From Clostridium sp. 'White wine YQ' (GTDB lineage Bacteria > Bacillota > Clostridia > Clostridiales > Clostridiaceae): a stretch of 64,000 nucleotides of DNA. The translations under genes were made by a program, and so were the position numbers. The notes beneath the pieces were generated by a model. The model was not told the origin of the DNA. It made no database searches and worked only from the letters and a program-made list of their open reading frames with translations. Shown here one piece after another: positions 52,562-62,481 of this stretch (positions are counted from its first letter, which is position 1; each line of letters starts with the position of its first letter). The DNA is taken from NCBI RefSeq assembly GCF_028728205.1, contig NZ_JAQYUU010000001.1, positions 2,092,082-2,156,081 of the forward strand. The letters are read 5' to 3'.

Positions 52562-53335
52562 TTAATCATTCTTTTCTATGTCTATTACAAAGAAATCTAA
52601 ATCATTAATTTCATCTATTTGTCTTATCTCATCTAATATCCATCTATATTCTTTTCTTATAAACTTCCAGTATTCCTCAAATTGAATAAATTTATAAGCT
52701 TCCCCCTCTATTACTTCATCAGTTTCTTCATCTATGGTATAATCCTGCGATGAGGCCTTAATATGAACCCACATACTATCTCTATCTATTCCTATATGAT
52801 CTTCAATTCCTACAGGGGTTGCCCCTAATAGTTCCATATCTTCAAGAATATTTTTTTGCCTACGAACCTTCATCCATTCAGTTTGAGTTCTATGTTTAGT
52901 ATATAGTTCATCACTCATATATTCTTTAGCTAAATCTTGATTTCTTTCCATCCATGCAGTTTGCACCTTATAAAAAGCCTCTTCTATATCTTGCTTTATT
53001 TCTTTGTAATTCCAGTTATTATCGCTTTTAGATAGTTCCTTTATGGCTGAAATAGTTTTAGCTTTCTTTTTGCCTAACTTTACTTTTAGTACAATTATTC
53101 CAGCCGAAGCAGCTATAGCAAATAGTCCAAAACTTATCGCATTTTCTAGTGGACTGCTTTTCCGTGATGATCTGCTATGAGTTGAACCAGTGCTTCCACC
53201 GCCTCCACCTCCACCAGATGAACCACCACCGCCACCACCGCCTCCAGCTCTCGCAAAGGCCACTAGTGGTACATTGATTATTAGGACTAACAAAACTATT
53301 AATATCATTTTTATAAAATTTCTAAACTTATTCAT
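52562..53335 (-). CDS. Tim44-like domain membrane protein with poly-Gly segment
   Basis: A 257-residue protein. An N-terminal signal or helix (about 8-28) is followed by a Gly/Ser-rich stretch (about 31-50), a second helix (about 66-85), and a Tim44-like domain (about 95-250) with the marks DIEEAFYKVQTAWMERN and YMSDELYTKH. The layout (two helices around a short Gly-rich loop, globular domain in the cytoplasm) is common among bacterial Tim44-like proteins, whose role is not settled. GGGGGA precedes the ATG. Single gene. Confidence 0.85.
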   Translation of the reverse strand: MNKFRNFIKMILIVLLVLIINVPLVAFARAGGGGGGGGSSGGGGGGGSTGSTHSRSSRKSSPLENAISFGLFAIAASAGIIVLKVKLGKKKAKTISAIKELSKSDNNWNYKEIKQDIEEAFYKVQTAWMERNQDLAKEYMSDELYTKHRTQTEWMKVRRQKNILEDMELLGATPVGIEDHIGIDRDSMWVHIKASSQDYTIDEETDEVIEGEAYKFIQFEEYWKFIRKEYRWILDEIRQIDEINDLDFFVIDIEKND

Positions 53336-53417
53336 AATTACAGTCCCCCATATATATAGAAAGCTTCACTTATTATGTATAAATATTATTTTACCATATG
53401 TAATTTTTTTACAAAAG

Positions 53418-53448
53418 ACAAACTCATAACATTTCTGTTATGAGTTTT
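53418..53448 (-). terminator. terminator of the C45-S66 operon
   Basis: AAACTCATAACA (53420-53431) pairs with TGTTATGAGTTT (53436-53447) around TTTC, between the S66 stop and the Tim44-like gene. Confidence 0.85.
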
Positions 53449-53463
53449 ACTTGTGACTATATT

Positions 53464-54396
53464 TTATAGAGTTGCAGTTTCTAAAATACTAAACTCACCC
53501 TTTGATGCATCTAAAAAAGCATTAACTCCAATTGGAATAGTCGCTAAATCATGAGTATGACCTATTGGTAGCCCCCAAATTGCTGGTATACCAAGATTAC
53601 CTATTCTCTCAAAAATCAAGTTTTCTAAAGATCTGCCCTTATCATAAACATCTGTTTCACAATCTGTACATTCTCCAATAACAATCCCTGCAACAGACTG
53701 CAGTTTACCTGTATTAAGAAGTTGTGTTAATCTGCTATCTATATCTGTAATATCTGAGCCTACCTCTTCAAAAAATAAGATTTTTCCTTTTGTATCAATT
53801 TCATAAGGAGTTCCTATAAGCTCACAAATCAAAGATAAATTACCTCCTATAGTTTTCCCATATGCTCGTCCTTTAGTAACCTTCACAAGATATTTATCTG
53901 GATCTGCCATTTTTATTTGTCCAATAGGTTCACCGCTAAATAGTGCTTTATAGAGATATTTTAATCTATATTCAGTAGCATACTCTCCATAAATTCCTGT
54001 AGCACTTGGACCATGGAAAGTTGTCAGTCCTGTTTTCTTATAAATTGCAAGATGAAGTGCTGTAATATCGCTATATCCAATAAATATTTTTGGATTTTTT
54101 CTTATCATATCATAGTCTAAAGCATTCACTATTCTCGGGGAACCATAGCCTCCTTGACTACAAAAAATTGCATTTATTGATGAGTCAGCAAAAAATTCAT
54201 TTACATCTTCTGCTCTAGCCTCATCTGTTCCAGCAAGATAATAGTAGTTATCATAAGCATGCTTTCCAACCTTTACTTTAAGTCCCCAGCTTTCAAAGGT
54301 TCTAATTGCTCTCCATATATGACTTCTATCTAACCCAGTTGCTGGTGATACTATCCCCACTGTATCCCCTTTTTTAAGTGTTTTAGGTTTTACCAT
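53464..54396 (-). CDS. S66-family L,D-carboxypeptidase / MccF-like serine peptidase
   Basis: A 310-residue serine peptidase of the S66 family, which trims the terminal D-Ala from muropeptide tetrapeptides (LdcA) or cleaves modified nucleotide-peptide antibiotics (MccF). Ser in FIGYSDITAL is the nucleophile, Glu in ILFFEEVGSD and His in LPIGHTHDLATIP complete the triad. The usual RGGYG is QGGYG here. ATG 54396 is chosen: it is 6 bases after AAGGGGG, while the ATG two codons upstream abuts it. It lies 23 bases after the C45 acyltransferase gene, so the two are co-transcribed. Confidence 0.92.
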   Translation of the reverse strand: MVKPKTLKKGDTVGIVSPATGLDRSHIWRAIRTFESWGLKVKVGKHAYDNYYYLAGTDEARAEDVNEFFADSSINAIFCSQGGYGSPRIVNALDYDMIRKNPKIFIGYSDITALHLAIYKKTGLTTFHGPSATGIYGEYATEYRLKYLYKALFSGEPIGQIKMADPDKYLVKVTKGRAYGKTIGGNLSLICELIGTPYEIDTKGKILFFEEVGSDITDIDSRLTQLLNTGKLQSVAGIVIGECTDCETDVYDKGRSLENLIFERIGNLGIPAIWGLPIGHTHDLATIPIGVNAFLDASKGEFSILETATL

Positions 54397-54419
54397 ATTC
54401 ATCCCCCTTTTATCTATCT

Positions 54420-55775
54420 CTATTGTTCTTTTCTGACCTTGCACATACACCATGGCATTGAAGGCCTATCCTTAAGATGTCCTTTAAGATAATTCCATTG
54501 TGGATGCTTTGAGAAATACTCATCTGAAATAAAAGGGATATCACTAGAACCTCCCCATTTCGCTAAGAAGGACATGCTTCCTGCTAAATCACTATCTATT
54601 ACCTTGCCATCTAATGCCCCTTGTGGAGAGAATGGTGGCAGAGTTCCAGAGACACTTGGATATCTTTGATCATCCAACTCATAATGTCCATCTACTGTCC
54701 TTGAAGAAGGATTTCTCCTACTTAGGTATACGTCATAGTGATCTGCTAAAATAGCTTTCCCAAATTCTATATCTAGTTCTCCATAATACCTTTCCATTAA
54801 TTGAGTAAGCCTAACTCTTCTTGCTCCCTGATGATCACGAATATCTGTATAGGCACTATTCTCCACTTCTAAATTACGTATTCTAGGATCTTCAGGTGCG
54901 TTAAACCCAATAAAGTAACCATCTTCTAGTGTTTTTACACTTGAGTAATCTAACCCTTGCTCAAACCTAGTAATTTTATTACTTCTTATATCCCCAAGTA
55001 GCCACATGCTGGTGTAGCCTCCATTGCTGTTTTCTTTCATAATATCAATAAATTCATTTACTTCATCAGAATATTGAATGGCTTTTCTAATTCTCACAAA
55101 CTGGGGTACACCTTCAGAATTATATTTTTTAAATCCAGAAATACTTGTATCTGCACCTAGAATACCTGAGGCTGTTACAAAGAAATCACTAAAGCTATCT
55201 ATATATCCTGGTGCGGTCTGCATTAAAAACCTATTTCCATACTCAGGTAAAACATCCATTATTACATTAAGATATTGCCCAGTCTCATAGCTCTCCCAGG
55301 TATTATGAGCTAAAAGAATCTTTCCATCTTTCGTAGCTGCACCTGTAGCAATAAACGCCGAACATCCTCCCTTATTTCTTCCTATATTGCTTTTGAACTC
55401 TCCATCTGAGTTATTAGGCCACCAAAAACCTATAAGCTCACCATAACCGTTCCATGTAAGAATCTCTTGCCAGGTTACCCTAGCGCCAGCTTTGAATGCC
55501 CCATCTGCAATCCCCTTTATTTCATCAAGAAATTCCTCATCAACCTTATGTGTAAACTGCTTCTCTGCTTGATCAACAAAAAAACTCCACTCTTTTCCCG
55601 TATTCCAATAAGTCAAAAATTTAAGATTACTAATTATTTCTTTAATTTCATTAGCAAGCAGAAATCCATGCTGAAGTCCTCGTTTATAGGCTTCCCCTTC
55701 AATATGGACATAAATCCATCCATTCTTCTCATACTTATAACCTTTTCCATAGTAATTGTTATTATCTATACCCAT
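54420..55775 (-). CDS. C45-family autoproteolytic acyltransferase/hydrolase
   Basis: A 451-residue Ntn-type hydrolase of the C45 (acyl-CoA:6-aminopenicillanate acyltransferase-like / phospholipase B-like) family. Processing should occur before the Cys in NKGGCSAFIATGAATKDGKILLAHN (about residue 135), giving an N-terminal nucleophile. The region before it (about 10-130) is the activation part, with HIEGEAYKRGLQHG near the start. No signal peptide, so the enzyme is cytoplasmic. It likely hydrolyses or transfers an acyl amide; with the S66 peptidase downstream it may degrade cell-wall or peptide compounds. ATG 55775 follows CGAGGG; the GTG six codons upstream is less likely. Confidence 0.85.
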   Translation of the reverse strand: MGIDNNNYYGKGYKYEKNGWIYVHIEGEAYKRGLQHGFLLANEIKEIISNLKFLTYWNTGKEWSFFVDQAEKQFTHKVDEEFLDEIKGIADGAFKAGARVTWQEILTWNGYGELIGFWWPNNSDGEFKSNIGRNKGGCSAFIATGAATKDGKILLAHNTWESYETGQYLNVIMDVLPEYGNRFLMQTAPGYIDSFSDFFVTASGILGADTSISGFKKYNSEGVPQFVRIRKAIQYSDEVNEFIDIMKENSNGGYTSMWLLGDIRSNKITRFEQGLDYSSVKTLEDGYFIGFNAPEDPRIRNLEVENSAYTDIRDHQGARRVRLTQLMERYYGELDIEFGKAILADHYDVYLSRRNPSSRTVDGHYELDDQRYPSVSGTLPPFSPQGALDGKVIDSDLAGSMSFLAKWGGSSDIPFISDEYFSKHPQWNYLKGHLKDRPSMPWCMCKVRKEQ

Positions 55776-55985
55776 TTTTATCCCTCGATACACTCTTTAA
55801 AAATTTTATATTCTACATATTAATATTGTATTAATGGAGCTTATAAAAGGTGAATTTATGCACTCTATCAGTAATCTGTTAAATATTTATAGTCTTATAA
55901 TCAATATAGTTACTTGCAGGGTTGTCCATTGAACACTATACTATATTATGTATTGATAAAAACTCATGAAGTGAGAGGTCGATTT

Positions 55986-57311
55986 ATGAAAAAGAAAGAT
56001 ATATTGGAATTAAAAAGACGCTTAAAGAAGGATGAATGCACATTTACTAAAATGTGTGGTTGCTACGTAGATGGAGAAAAAAATATTGTATTAAAATTTA
56101 GAGAAACTTTTTTAAACTTAGTAGATGAAGAATTCTTTAAATATTTAGAGATAGCAAAAAAAACATTATCAGGAACGGTTGGAAATAATCTTTTAGAACT
56201 TAATTTCCCTCTTAATGGAGATGAAGATGAAATAGAAAGCAGACAACTTTCTTTATTAGCACTAAAGAAAAGCAGATTAAAGGATGATGGACTGCTTGAT
56301 AGCTTCTATAAAATGATTATAAACAGCTATGATTACACAGGTAATTTCCTAATACTTATTTTTCACGATGCTTACGATGTTATTACTAAAACTACTGATA
56401 ATTCAAAAATAGATGAATCTGAAGAAGTATATGAATATTTATTATGTGCAATTTGCCCAGTATCTCTTACTGAGCCTGCTCTTGGATATTTTGAAAATGA
56501 GAATAAAATTGGTGCAAGAATTAGAGATTGGGTAGTTGGTTCTCCAGACCTTGGATTTGTATTCCCAGCTTTTACAGACCGCAGTACTAATATTCATTCT
56601 ATTTTGTACTATACAAAAAATGCAAAAGATCCACATCCTGAATTTATGGAGCAAGCCTTAGGGTGTAGTTCAAAACAAACTGCTACTGAGCAGAAAGAAA
56701 CCTTCAATACTATTGTTCGTAAAGCACTTGGAAGTGATGATGCAAAATCTGAGCATTTATATATGGAGATTCAAGAAACACTAAATAATATGGTAGAGGA
56801 CCATACTACTGTAAATGGTAAGAATGCTGAACCAATAATTTTATCTACTGATAATATACAAGAGGTTTTAATTGAAAGCGGAATTCCTGAAGAAATACTT
56901 ACAAAAATAGAAAAATCCTATACAGAGGAGTTTGGTGATACTCCTCCTGTAGTTGATCATTTAATTGATAAAAAAGCAATTGCGGCTAATGAGCAAAGAA
57001 AAAAAGAAGAAAAACTTGAAAAGAAAGTACAAATACTTGAAGAAATCCTTGAAAAAACAAAGCAAGAAACTGAGCTAAAGGTAGCTGCAGAGCCAATTAT
57101 AGATGCAGAAGCTGAAAGTATGTTAGAAATTGCTGCTGATTCTGAAGAAGCTGATAATAATACTACTCAAAACTATGATGTTGTACTTCACGTAAAACCT
57201 CAAAAAGTTCCTCAAATAAAATCACAAATAATTGACGGAAAGAAATGCATTATAATTCCTATGGAAGATGATGAACAAGCTAATGTAAATGGGGTTGAGG
57301 CAAATCTTTAA
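55986..57311 (+). CDS. DUF4317 protein
   Basis: A 441-residue soluble protein of the DUF4317 family, common in Clostridia and without known function. It starts MKKKDILELKRRLKKDECTFTKMCGCYVD, the family's N-terminal block, and contains GFVFPAFTDRSTNIHSILYYTKN in the middle. The last about 110 residues become Glu/Lys/Gln-rich, with coiled-coil character (about 345-385). ATG 55986 follows GAGAGGTC; the TTG at 55914 has no ribosome site. Single gene. Confidence 0.85.
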   Translation: MKKKDILELKRRLKKDECTFTKMCGCYVDGEKNIVLKFRETFLNLVDEEFFKYLEIAKKTLSGTVGNNLLELNFPLNGDEDEIESRQLSLLALKKSRLKDDGLLDSFYKMIINSYDYTGNFLILIFHDAYDVITKTTDNSKIDESEEVYEYLLCAICPVSLTEPALGYFENENKIGARIRDWVVGSPDLGFVFPAFTDRSTNIHSILYYTKNAKDPHPEFMEQALGCSSKQTATEQKETFNTIVRKALGSDDAKSEHLYMEIQETLNNMVEDHTTVNGKNAEPIILSTDNIQEVLIESGIPEEILTKIEKSYTEEFGDTPPVVDHLIDKKAIAANEQRKKEEKLEKKVQILEEILEKTKQETELKVAAEPIIDAEAESMLEIAADSEEADNNTTQNYDVVLHVKPQKVPQIKSQIIDGKKCIIIPMEDDEQANVNGVEANL

Positions 57312-57339
57312 TTTATAAAGAATATATATAAATATTTAA

Positions 57340-57393
57340 AAAGGAACCCATGAAATAGACTCTAAAAAGACTATTTTCATGGGTTATTTTTAT
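57340..57393. terminator. bidirectional terminator, DUF4317 / nitroreductase
   Basis: AACCCATGAAATAG (57345-57358) pairs with CTATTTTCATGGGTT (57371-57385), then T-runs; genes converge. Confidence 0.88.
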
Positions 57394-57395
57394 TA

Positions 57396-57932
57396 TTACC
57401 AAATTTCGTAATGCACTATATCTTCAATGTTTTTTCTTGGACGAGGTTTCGGAGCTTCATCTGAATAACCAACTGTTATAACTCCAACTACATATTTATC
57501 CGAAGGTATATTTAATACTGGTCTAATTTCTTCTTGTGTAAACTCTGCAACCCAACAAACTCCCAAGCCTAAATTATTAGCTTGTAGAAGCATATAGCCT
57601 GTTGAAATTGCTGTATCCCTAATTATTCTTTTCACTTCATCTTCTGAACTATCATCATCAATTCTTATGTCTTCTTTTATTCTGCATCGCACATCAGCAA
57701 CACTTACAATAAAAACAGGAGCTGTCATCATCCATTTCTGATTATGAGAAGCCTCCATTATTCTTTGTCTCATTTCTTCTGATTTAACCACAATATAATG
57801 CCAAGGTTGTGTGTTGTTTCCTGATGGAGCTAACCTTGCACTTTCTAGTATTTCATTTATTTTTTCGTCCTCAACTGGCTTATCAATATATTTTCTTATA
57901 CTTCTACGTACTTCAATTTCTTTTATCATCAT
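57396..57932 (-). CDS. nitroreductase-family flavoprotein
   Basis: A 178-residue FMN-dependent nitroreductase-fold enzyme. EVRRSIRKYIDKPV (FMN phosphate site), ARLAPSGNNTQPWHYIVV, and the GLGVCWVAEF block with a C-terminal GYSDEAPKPRPRK are typical. It reduces nitro, quinone or related compounds with NAD(P)H. It starts 10 bases after the methyltransferase stop, so they are one operon. AAGGGG precedes the ATG. Confidence 0.92.
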   Translation of the reverse strand: MMIKEIEVRRSIRKYIDKPVEDEKINEILESARLAPSGNNTQPWHYIVVKSEEMRQRIMEASHNQKWMMTAPVFIVSVADVRCRIKEDIRIDDDSSEDEVKRIIRDTAISTGYMLLQANNLGLGVCWVAEFTQEEIRPVLNIPSDKYVVGVITVGYSDEAPKPRPRKNIEDIVHYEIW

Positions 57933-57942
57933 TTTGTTCCCC

Positions 57943-58719
57943 TTATTCTTTTCTCAAAATATCTACTGTATGGGCACTTGCTCCTAATAGATCTGGTCTC
58001 TCACAAGTAGAAAGATGGTACTTAATAAAAAGTTTGTATGTTTCTTCATCCATAGCATTTAAAGTCGGTCTCATATAGTTAGCTGGTCCATCAGCTGCAA
58101 TTATTTTTATTCTTTTAAGTCCTGCTTCTTCAACTATCTTATTAATATCATCAAGCCTTACATAATCATATAAATCTTCTGGCTCTGATATTACATGAAA
58201 ATCATCGCTTAACTTTCCATTTTCAATACTTGCTCTAATATTGTTTTCCTTAAAGCCATAGGTTAATACGCTATATTCATTCATGCAATAAGCTACTAAA
58301 ATAACTCCGCCAAGCTTAGTTACTCTTTTTGCTTCTTGTAGTGCTTTCACCTTATCTTCAAGGGTGTATAAATGATACATTGGTCCAAACACTAAGGTCA
58401 TATCAAAAGTATTCTCTTTAAATCTTGATAAATCTAATGCTGTTCCTTGATATGCTTTTACAGTGCTTCCTTTTGATTTTAAAACACCTAGATTATGCTT
58501 AACCAGCTCAACTGCAGTAACATCATATCCTTCATTTGCTAGTTCCACAGAGTATCTCCCTGTTCCTGCACCAACATCTAAGATTTTTGCATTTTCATAG
58601 TTTTCTAGATACTCATGAATATACTTCATTGAAGTTACATATTCTACTTGTCCGTGTCTTCTTGTTAATCTTTTATCCTCACAAAATTTATTGTAGTGTT
58701 TCTCTAATTCTATTGTCAT
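57943..58719 (-). CDS. class I SAM-dependent methyltransferase
   Basis: A 258-residue Rossmann-fold methyltransferase with AKILDVGAGTGRYSVELAN (SAM motif I), VTAVELV, DMTLVFGPMYHL and KLGGVILVAY. The substrate is unknown. The ATG at 58719 (MTIELEKHYNKFC) matches the usual start for this group; the frame opens 15 codons earlier without a ribosome site. First gene of a two-gene operon with the nitroreductase. Confidence 0.88.
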   Translation of the reverse strand: MTIELEKHYNKFCEDKRLTRRHGQVEYVTSMKYIHEYLENYENAKILDVGAGTGRYSVELANEGYDVTAVELVKHNLGVLKSKGSTVKAYQGTALDLSRFKENTFDMTLVFGPMYHLYTLEDKVKALQEAKRVTKLGGVILVAYCMNEYSVLTYGFKENNIRASIENGKLSDDFHVISEPEDLYDYVRLDDINKIVEEAGLKRIKIIAADGPANYMRPTLNAMDEETYKLFIKYHLSTCERPDLLGASAHTVDILRKE

Positions 58720-58885
58720 CTCTTTATATTCCTCATCTATTATATTCAAAATTATTAAACACAAATATTATAGCAAATATTAAGCTATTTTTACAAAGTT
58801 CTTTAATATATTTCAATTATGTTTTTTGTAATTTCTAAAATATCAATTATAATTATTATAACTTAAAGTAAAGGAAGTGAAGCAC

Positions 58886-59437
58886 TTGAGAGTCTATATT
58901 GCTATAGATTTTGATGATAACATTAAGAATTATCTTGAAAAGATAACATCAAATATAAAGAATTACTGCACTGAGGGCAGTTTTACTCAAAAGAATAACT
59001 TTCATTTAACCATTCGCTTTATTGGAGAAGCTGATGATACTCAGATTTCCAAAATAAAAGAATTGTTAGATATGGCAGTTTTAAATATACTTCCTTTTGA
59101 ATTATCAGCAAATACCTTAGGTATTTTTAAAAGAAAAAAGACAAATATCTTATGGATGGGGATAGAAGAAAATGCTTCTCTATCTGAACTTCATGAAGAG
59201 CTTACCATCCTATTAAATAAATATAAGATACCATTTTATAATAAGCTTTATATCCCTCATATAACTTTAGGGCGAAGAATTTTACTTAATGAAGATTCTG
59301 CAGACTTAAATAGTTTAATTTCATATGAGAGAATTAAGATTCCAGTGAAAGCAATAAGTCTAATGGCTAGTAAAGAGGAAAATGGGAAACTAAATGGTGT
59401 ATCCATTTATCGAGTTAATTTAAAAGAATTACGTTAA
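58886..59437 (+). CDS. thpR: RNA 2',3'-cyclic phosphodiesterase
   Basis: A 183-residue 2H phosphoesterase (ThpR/LigT). Two catalytic motifs, NFHLTIRFIG (about residues 40-49) and YIPHITLGR (about 124-132), are in place. It opens 2',3'-cyclic phosphate ends of RNA. The start is taken as TTG 58886 (giving MRVYIAIDF, the family's standard N terminus), 10 bases after AAAGGA; GTG at 58877 abuts the ribosome site. Single gene. Confidence 0.92.
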   Translation: MRVYIAIDFDDNIKNYLEKITSNIKNYCTEGSFTQKNNFHLTIRFIGEADDTQISKIKELLDMAVLNILPFELSANTLGIFKRKKTNILWMGIEENASLSELHEELTILLNKYKIPFYNKLYIPHITLGRRILLNEDSADLNSLISYERIKIPVKAISLMASKEENGKLNGVSIYRVNLKELR

Positions 59438-59464
59438 AGAATGGGTAAACAAAGTCTTTAATAG

Positions 59465-59497
59465 GAAAAATCCACGACATTTCTATCATGGATTTCA
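59465..59497 (+). terminator. hairpin after thpR
   Basis: AAATCCACGA and TCATGGATTT pair with one or two mismatches about 30 bases past the stop; no long T-run. Confidence 0.5.
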
Positions 59498-59570
59498 CGG
59501 GGAAAACTATAGTTATATTGTATAACTTATCCTCGAACTTTTCTAATAAATTAATTCTTATGTCTCCATA

Positions 59571-60737
59571 CTATTTACTTAAAAAATCAAGAGCAAATTG
59601 TACATGTAATGCTGTACCATATTTCATGTAGTCTTCATCAATCTTGAATTTTTCATGGTGTGGGAAATATATAGCTTCTTTTTCCTCATTTCTGTAACCT
59701 ACAAATGCATAAACTCCTTTAGCATGTTGGAAATAGTATGGCATATCCTCTGACCCCATATATTTAGGCAAAGTTTTATTTTTGCCTTCTCCAAATACTT
59801 TTGTTGCAGACTTATCTGCTATTGCTACCAATTCTTCATCATTATATAGACTTAAGGCACTTTCTTCTATTCTTACATCAACTTTAAGTTCATAGGCATC
59901 TGCAATCGCTTTTGCGTGTCTTTTTATCGCTTCGTGCGCTATTTCTCTAACTTTTGGATTAAAATATCTCATGGAAATATCTATCTCTGTATATTTAGCA
60001 ACTATATTTGCCTTTGTTCCGCCAATAAACTTTCCTACAGAAAGCACTATTGGATCTTGAGCATTAATATTTTTAGTAACTATCCCTTGAAGATCTGTCA
60101 CAAAAATACATGCAGGATGAATAGTATCCTTAGCCATATGTGGTACAGACCCATGTCCTGATACTCCTTCAAACTTAACATAAATAGTATCACAGCCAGC
60201 CATTCTATATCCGGGCTCAATATTTACATATCCAGTCTCTAATTCTGGCATTCCGTGCATACCAAGGCAAGCATCTACACCCTCCATTCCTCCAGCTTCT
60301 ATTATTTTTTTCGCACCTGAGAATGTTTCCTCTGCCTCTTGGAAGAAAAATCTAACTTCACCACAAATCTCATCCTTCATTTCAGATAATATTTTTGCAG
60401 CACCAAGTAGCATTGAAGTGTGAGCATCATGACCACATGCATGCATTAATCCTGGCGTTTTAGATTTAAATTCAACATTTGTTTCTTCTTTTACTGGAAG
60501 AGCATCTATGTCACCTCTTAAAGCTACTGTTTTACCACCTTTCCCACCTTTTAATGTTGCAATCAAAGATGTATTTCCGGCTTTCTTGTATGGTATTCCA
60601 AGTTTATCTAATTCCTTCATAATCTTTTCTTGAGTTTTAAATTCCTGACCACTAAGTTCAGGATTTTCATGTAAATCTCTTCTGAAATTAATAATATACT
60701 CTTCATTTAATTTAGCTTTATCTAATATGTTTGACAT
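59571..60737 (-). CDS. M20D-family amidohydrolase
   Basis: A 388-residue zinc-dependent amidohydrolase of the M20D group (N-acyl-amino-acid or hippurate hydrolase type). GDIDALPVKEE, LMHACGHDAHTSMLLGAA, FFQEAEETFSGAKKII and GSEDMPYYF give the metal ligands and catalytic Glu. It removes acyl groups from amino acids or related compounds in the cytoplasm. AGAAAGGAAG precedes the ATG. The MFS transporter gene is 60 bases upstream in the same direction, so a shared transcript, importing or exporting a related compound, is possible. Confidence 0.92.
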   Translation of the reverse strand: MSNILDKAKLNEEYIINFRRDLHENPELSGQEFKTQEKIMKELDKLGIPYKKAGNTSLIATLKGGKGGKTVALRGDIDALPVKEETNVEFKSKTPGLMHACGHDAHTSMLLGAAKILSEMKDEICGEVRFFFQEAEETFSGAKKIIEAGGMEGVDACLGMHGMPELETGYVNIEPGYRMAGCDTIYVKFEGVSGHGSVPHMAKDTIHPACIFVTDLQGIVTKNINAQDPIVLSVGKFIGGTKANIVAKYTEIDISMRYFNPKVREIAHEAIKRHAKAIADAYELKVDVRIEESALSLYNDEELVAIADKSATKVFGEGKNKTLPKYMGSEDMPYYFQHAKGVYAFVGYRNEEKEAIYFPHHEKFKIDEDYMKYGTALHVQFALDFLSK

Positions 60738-60797
60738 AATAAAAACTTCCTTTCTATTATATTTTCATAAACAGTAGTATGTAATTCTGGGTTTTAA

Positions 60798-62198
60798 TTA
60801 AGCGGCTTTTCTTTTATTATTCTCGTTTTTCTTATTTTTAGGTACTAGTATTAATACAGCAATTAGTGATATGGATCCTGCAATTACACTAACTCCCAAT
60901 CCCCAACCAGCTGATAAATTTTGAGCTGTTTTGTCACTCATAATAATAGCTGTTGACACCGCTCCAGAAATGGCTACACCAAAACTACCACCTAAAGAAC
61001 TTGCCATTTTATAAATACCTGATGCAGAACCTGCTTTTTCTGCTGGTGCATTTCCAACTGCAGTATTTGTAGATGGAGTAGCATAAAATCCAAATCCAGT
61101 TCCCATGACAGCAAGACCAACTACAACAGCTGTAAAATAAGCAGCATTAGGTAAGAATGTTAGTGTCATTAAGAAAATCCCTACTGCAGCCATTAATGTA
61201 CCTATTGCCATTGGCAAACGTGCCCCTGTCTTAAGCATAACTTTTTCTCCTACGCGAATTGTCGAAACAATGGCAACTAAATAACTAATTGTTAATAGTC
61301 CACTTTGGAATGAACTTAAGCCACGTGTTGTTTGAACGTAAGGCATTAATATAAATAGACAACCTGCACACATATTAAGTAAGAAATTTGAGATTACAGC
61401 TGCATCATAACCTTTGCTGCTAAATAGCGATAAATCAACTAATGGTACCGAACTTCTACTCTCTATAAATAGGAATATACCAAATAGAATTACAAAAGCA
61501 GCTATTAATGAAAGAATAATTGGATTGGTCCATCCAAGTTGTCTTCCACGAGTAACAACTAAATTTAGTGAAAGTAATGCTAACACTAAAGTAATAATTC
61601 CAAAATAATCAATGCTTCTTTTTTCTCCACTAGTAATTTTACTTTCTGGAGTACCATTTATTAAAAATATACCAATTAACGCTACAGGAACAGTAAGCCA
61701 AAATAACCAACGCCAGCTTAATGCTGATACTACAGCACCTCCAAAGAAGTTAGCAACACCACTGCCACCCCAAGAAGCTAAAGACCAAAAGCTTAAAGCA
61801 CGTGGGCGAGCTTCACCAGGATAATAGGCATTTATAAGAGCTAAAGTAGCTGGCATAATAAAGGCACCTGATAACCCTTGAATGACACGACCTGCAATAA
61901 GAAGTGTAGCTCCCTGAGCTATTGCACAAAGTATGGAACCAATAATACTTAATATAAATCCGATTTGAGTAATCCTAACCCTTCCAACTCTGTCAGCAAT
62001 ACTTCCTGCAGTTACAATGCTAACACCACAAATTAATGCAGTAATACTGACTGCAGTACTAACAATTGAACTTGAAATTCCTAAATCACTAGTAAGTGGT
62101 GGTACGCCTGCTGTTATAGCACTTGCAAATAACCAATAAGTTGCAACACCTAGAATCATTCCAAATAACAAACGATCATTACCCTTATAATTTGTCAT
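60798..62198 (-). CDS. MFS transporter, 14-helix DHA2 type
   Basis: A 466-residue major facilitator with about 14 helices. IADRVGRVRI (motif A region), IAGRVIQGLSGAFIMPATLALI and SWRWLFWLTVPVALIG are typical of the DHA2 drug:H+ antiporter group. It probably exports toxic compounds. ATG 62198 follows TTAGGAGG; the 20 codons upstream contain the ribosome site and are not translated. Confidence 0.9.
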   Translation of the reverse strand: MTNYKGNDRLLFGMILGVATYWLFASAITAGVPPLTSDLGISSSIVSTAVSITALICGVSIVTAGSIADRVGRVRITQIGFILSIIGSILCAIAQGATLLIAGRVIQGLSGAFIMPATLALINAYYPGEARPRALSFWSLASWGGSGVANFFGGAVVSALSWRWLFWLTVPVALIGIFLINGTPESKITSGEKRSIDYFGIITLVLALLSLNLVVTRGRQLGWTNPIILSLIAAFVILFGIFLFIESRSSVPLVDLSLFSSKGYDAAVISNFLLNMCAGCLFILMPYVQTTRGLSSFQSGLLTISYLVAIVSTIRVGEKVMLKTGARLPMAIGTLMAAVGIFLMTLTFLPNAAYFTAVVVGLAVMGTGFGFYATPSTNTAVGNAPAEKAGSASGIYKMASSLGGSFGVAISGAVSTAIIMSDKTAQNLSAGWGLGVSVIAGSISLIAVLILVPKNKKNENNKRKAA

Positions 62199-62443
62199 AT
62201 ATTTTCCTCCTAAACCCTTTTTATTTTTTTCCTTACTAAATTTTAATAATAATTGCATGAAAAGTACTTAAATACTGTTTACACTCACTAATATCTATAC
62301 TTAATTTTGAATTATAATTTTGTGAGCAATTTCATATTATACCTATTCATCAGAAGTTAAAATAGCATTTCTTCCAACGTTTCTACCCATACCTTTAATT
62401 CAATTATTTATCACGTTAGGAGGTTTTTTTTCTTACTAAACGT

Positions 62444-62481
62444 AAAAAGAAGTTAAAAGTACTATTTTCCTTTTAACTTCT
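62444..62481 (-). terminator. terminator of the agr-like kinase gene
   Basis: GAAGTTAAAAG (62449-62459) pairs with CTTTTAACTTC (62470-62480); on the minus strand TTTTT follows. The stem overlaps the last codons of the kinase. Confidence 0.85.

Noticed and set aside
55914-55985. Upstream extension of the DUF4317 gene to a TTG
   Set aside because: No ribosome site there; ATG 55986 has GAGAGGTC and gives the normal family N terminus.
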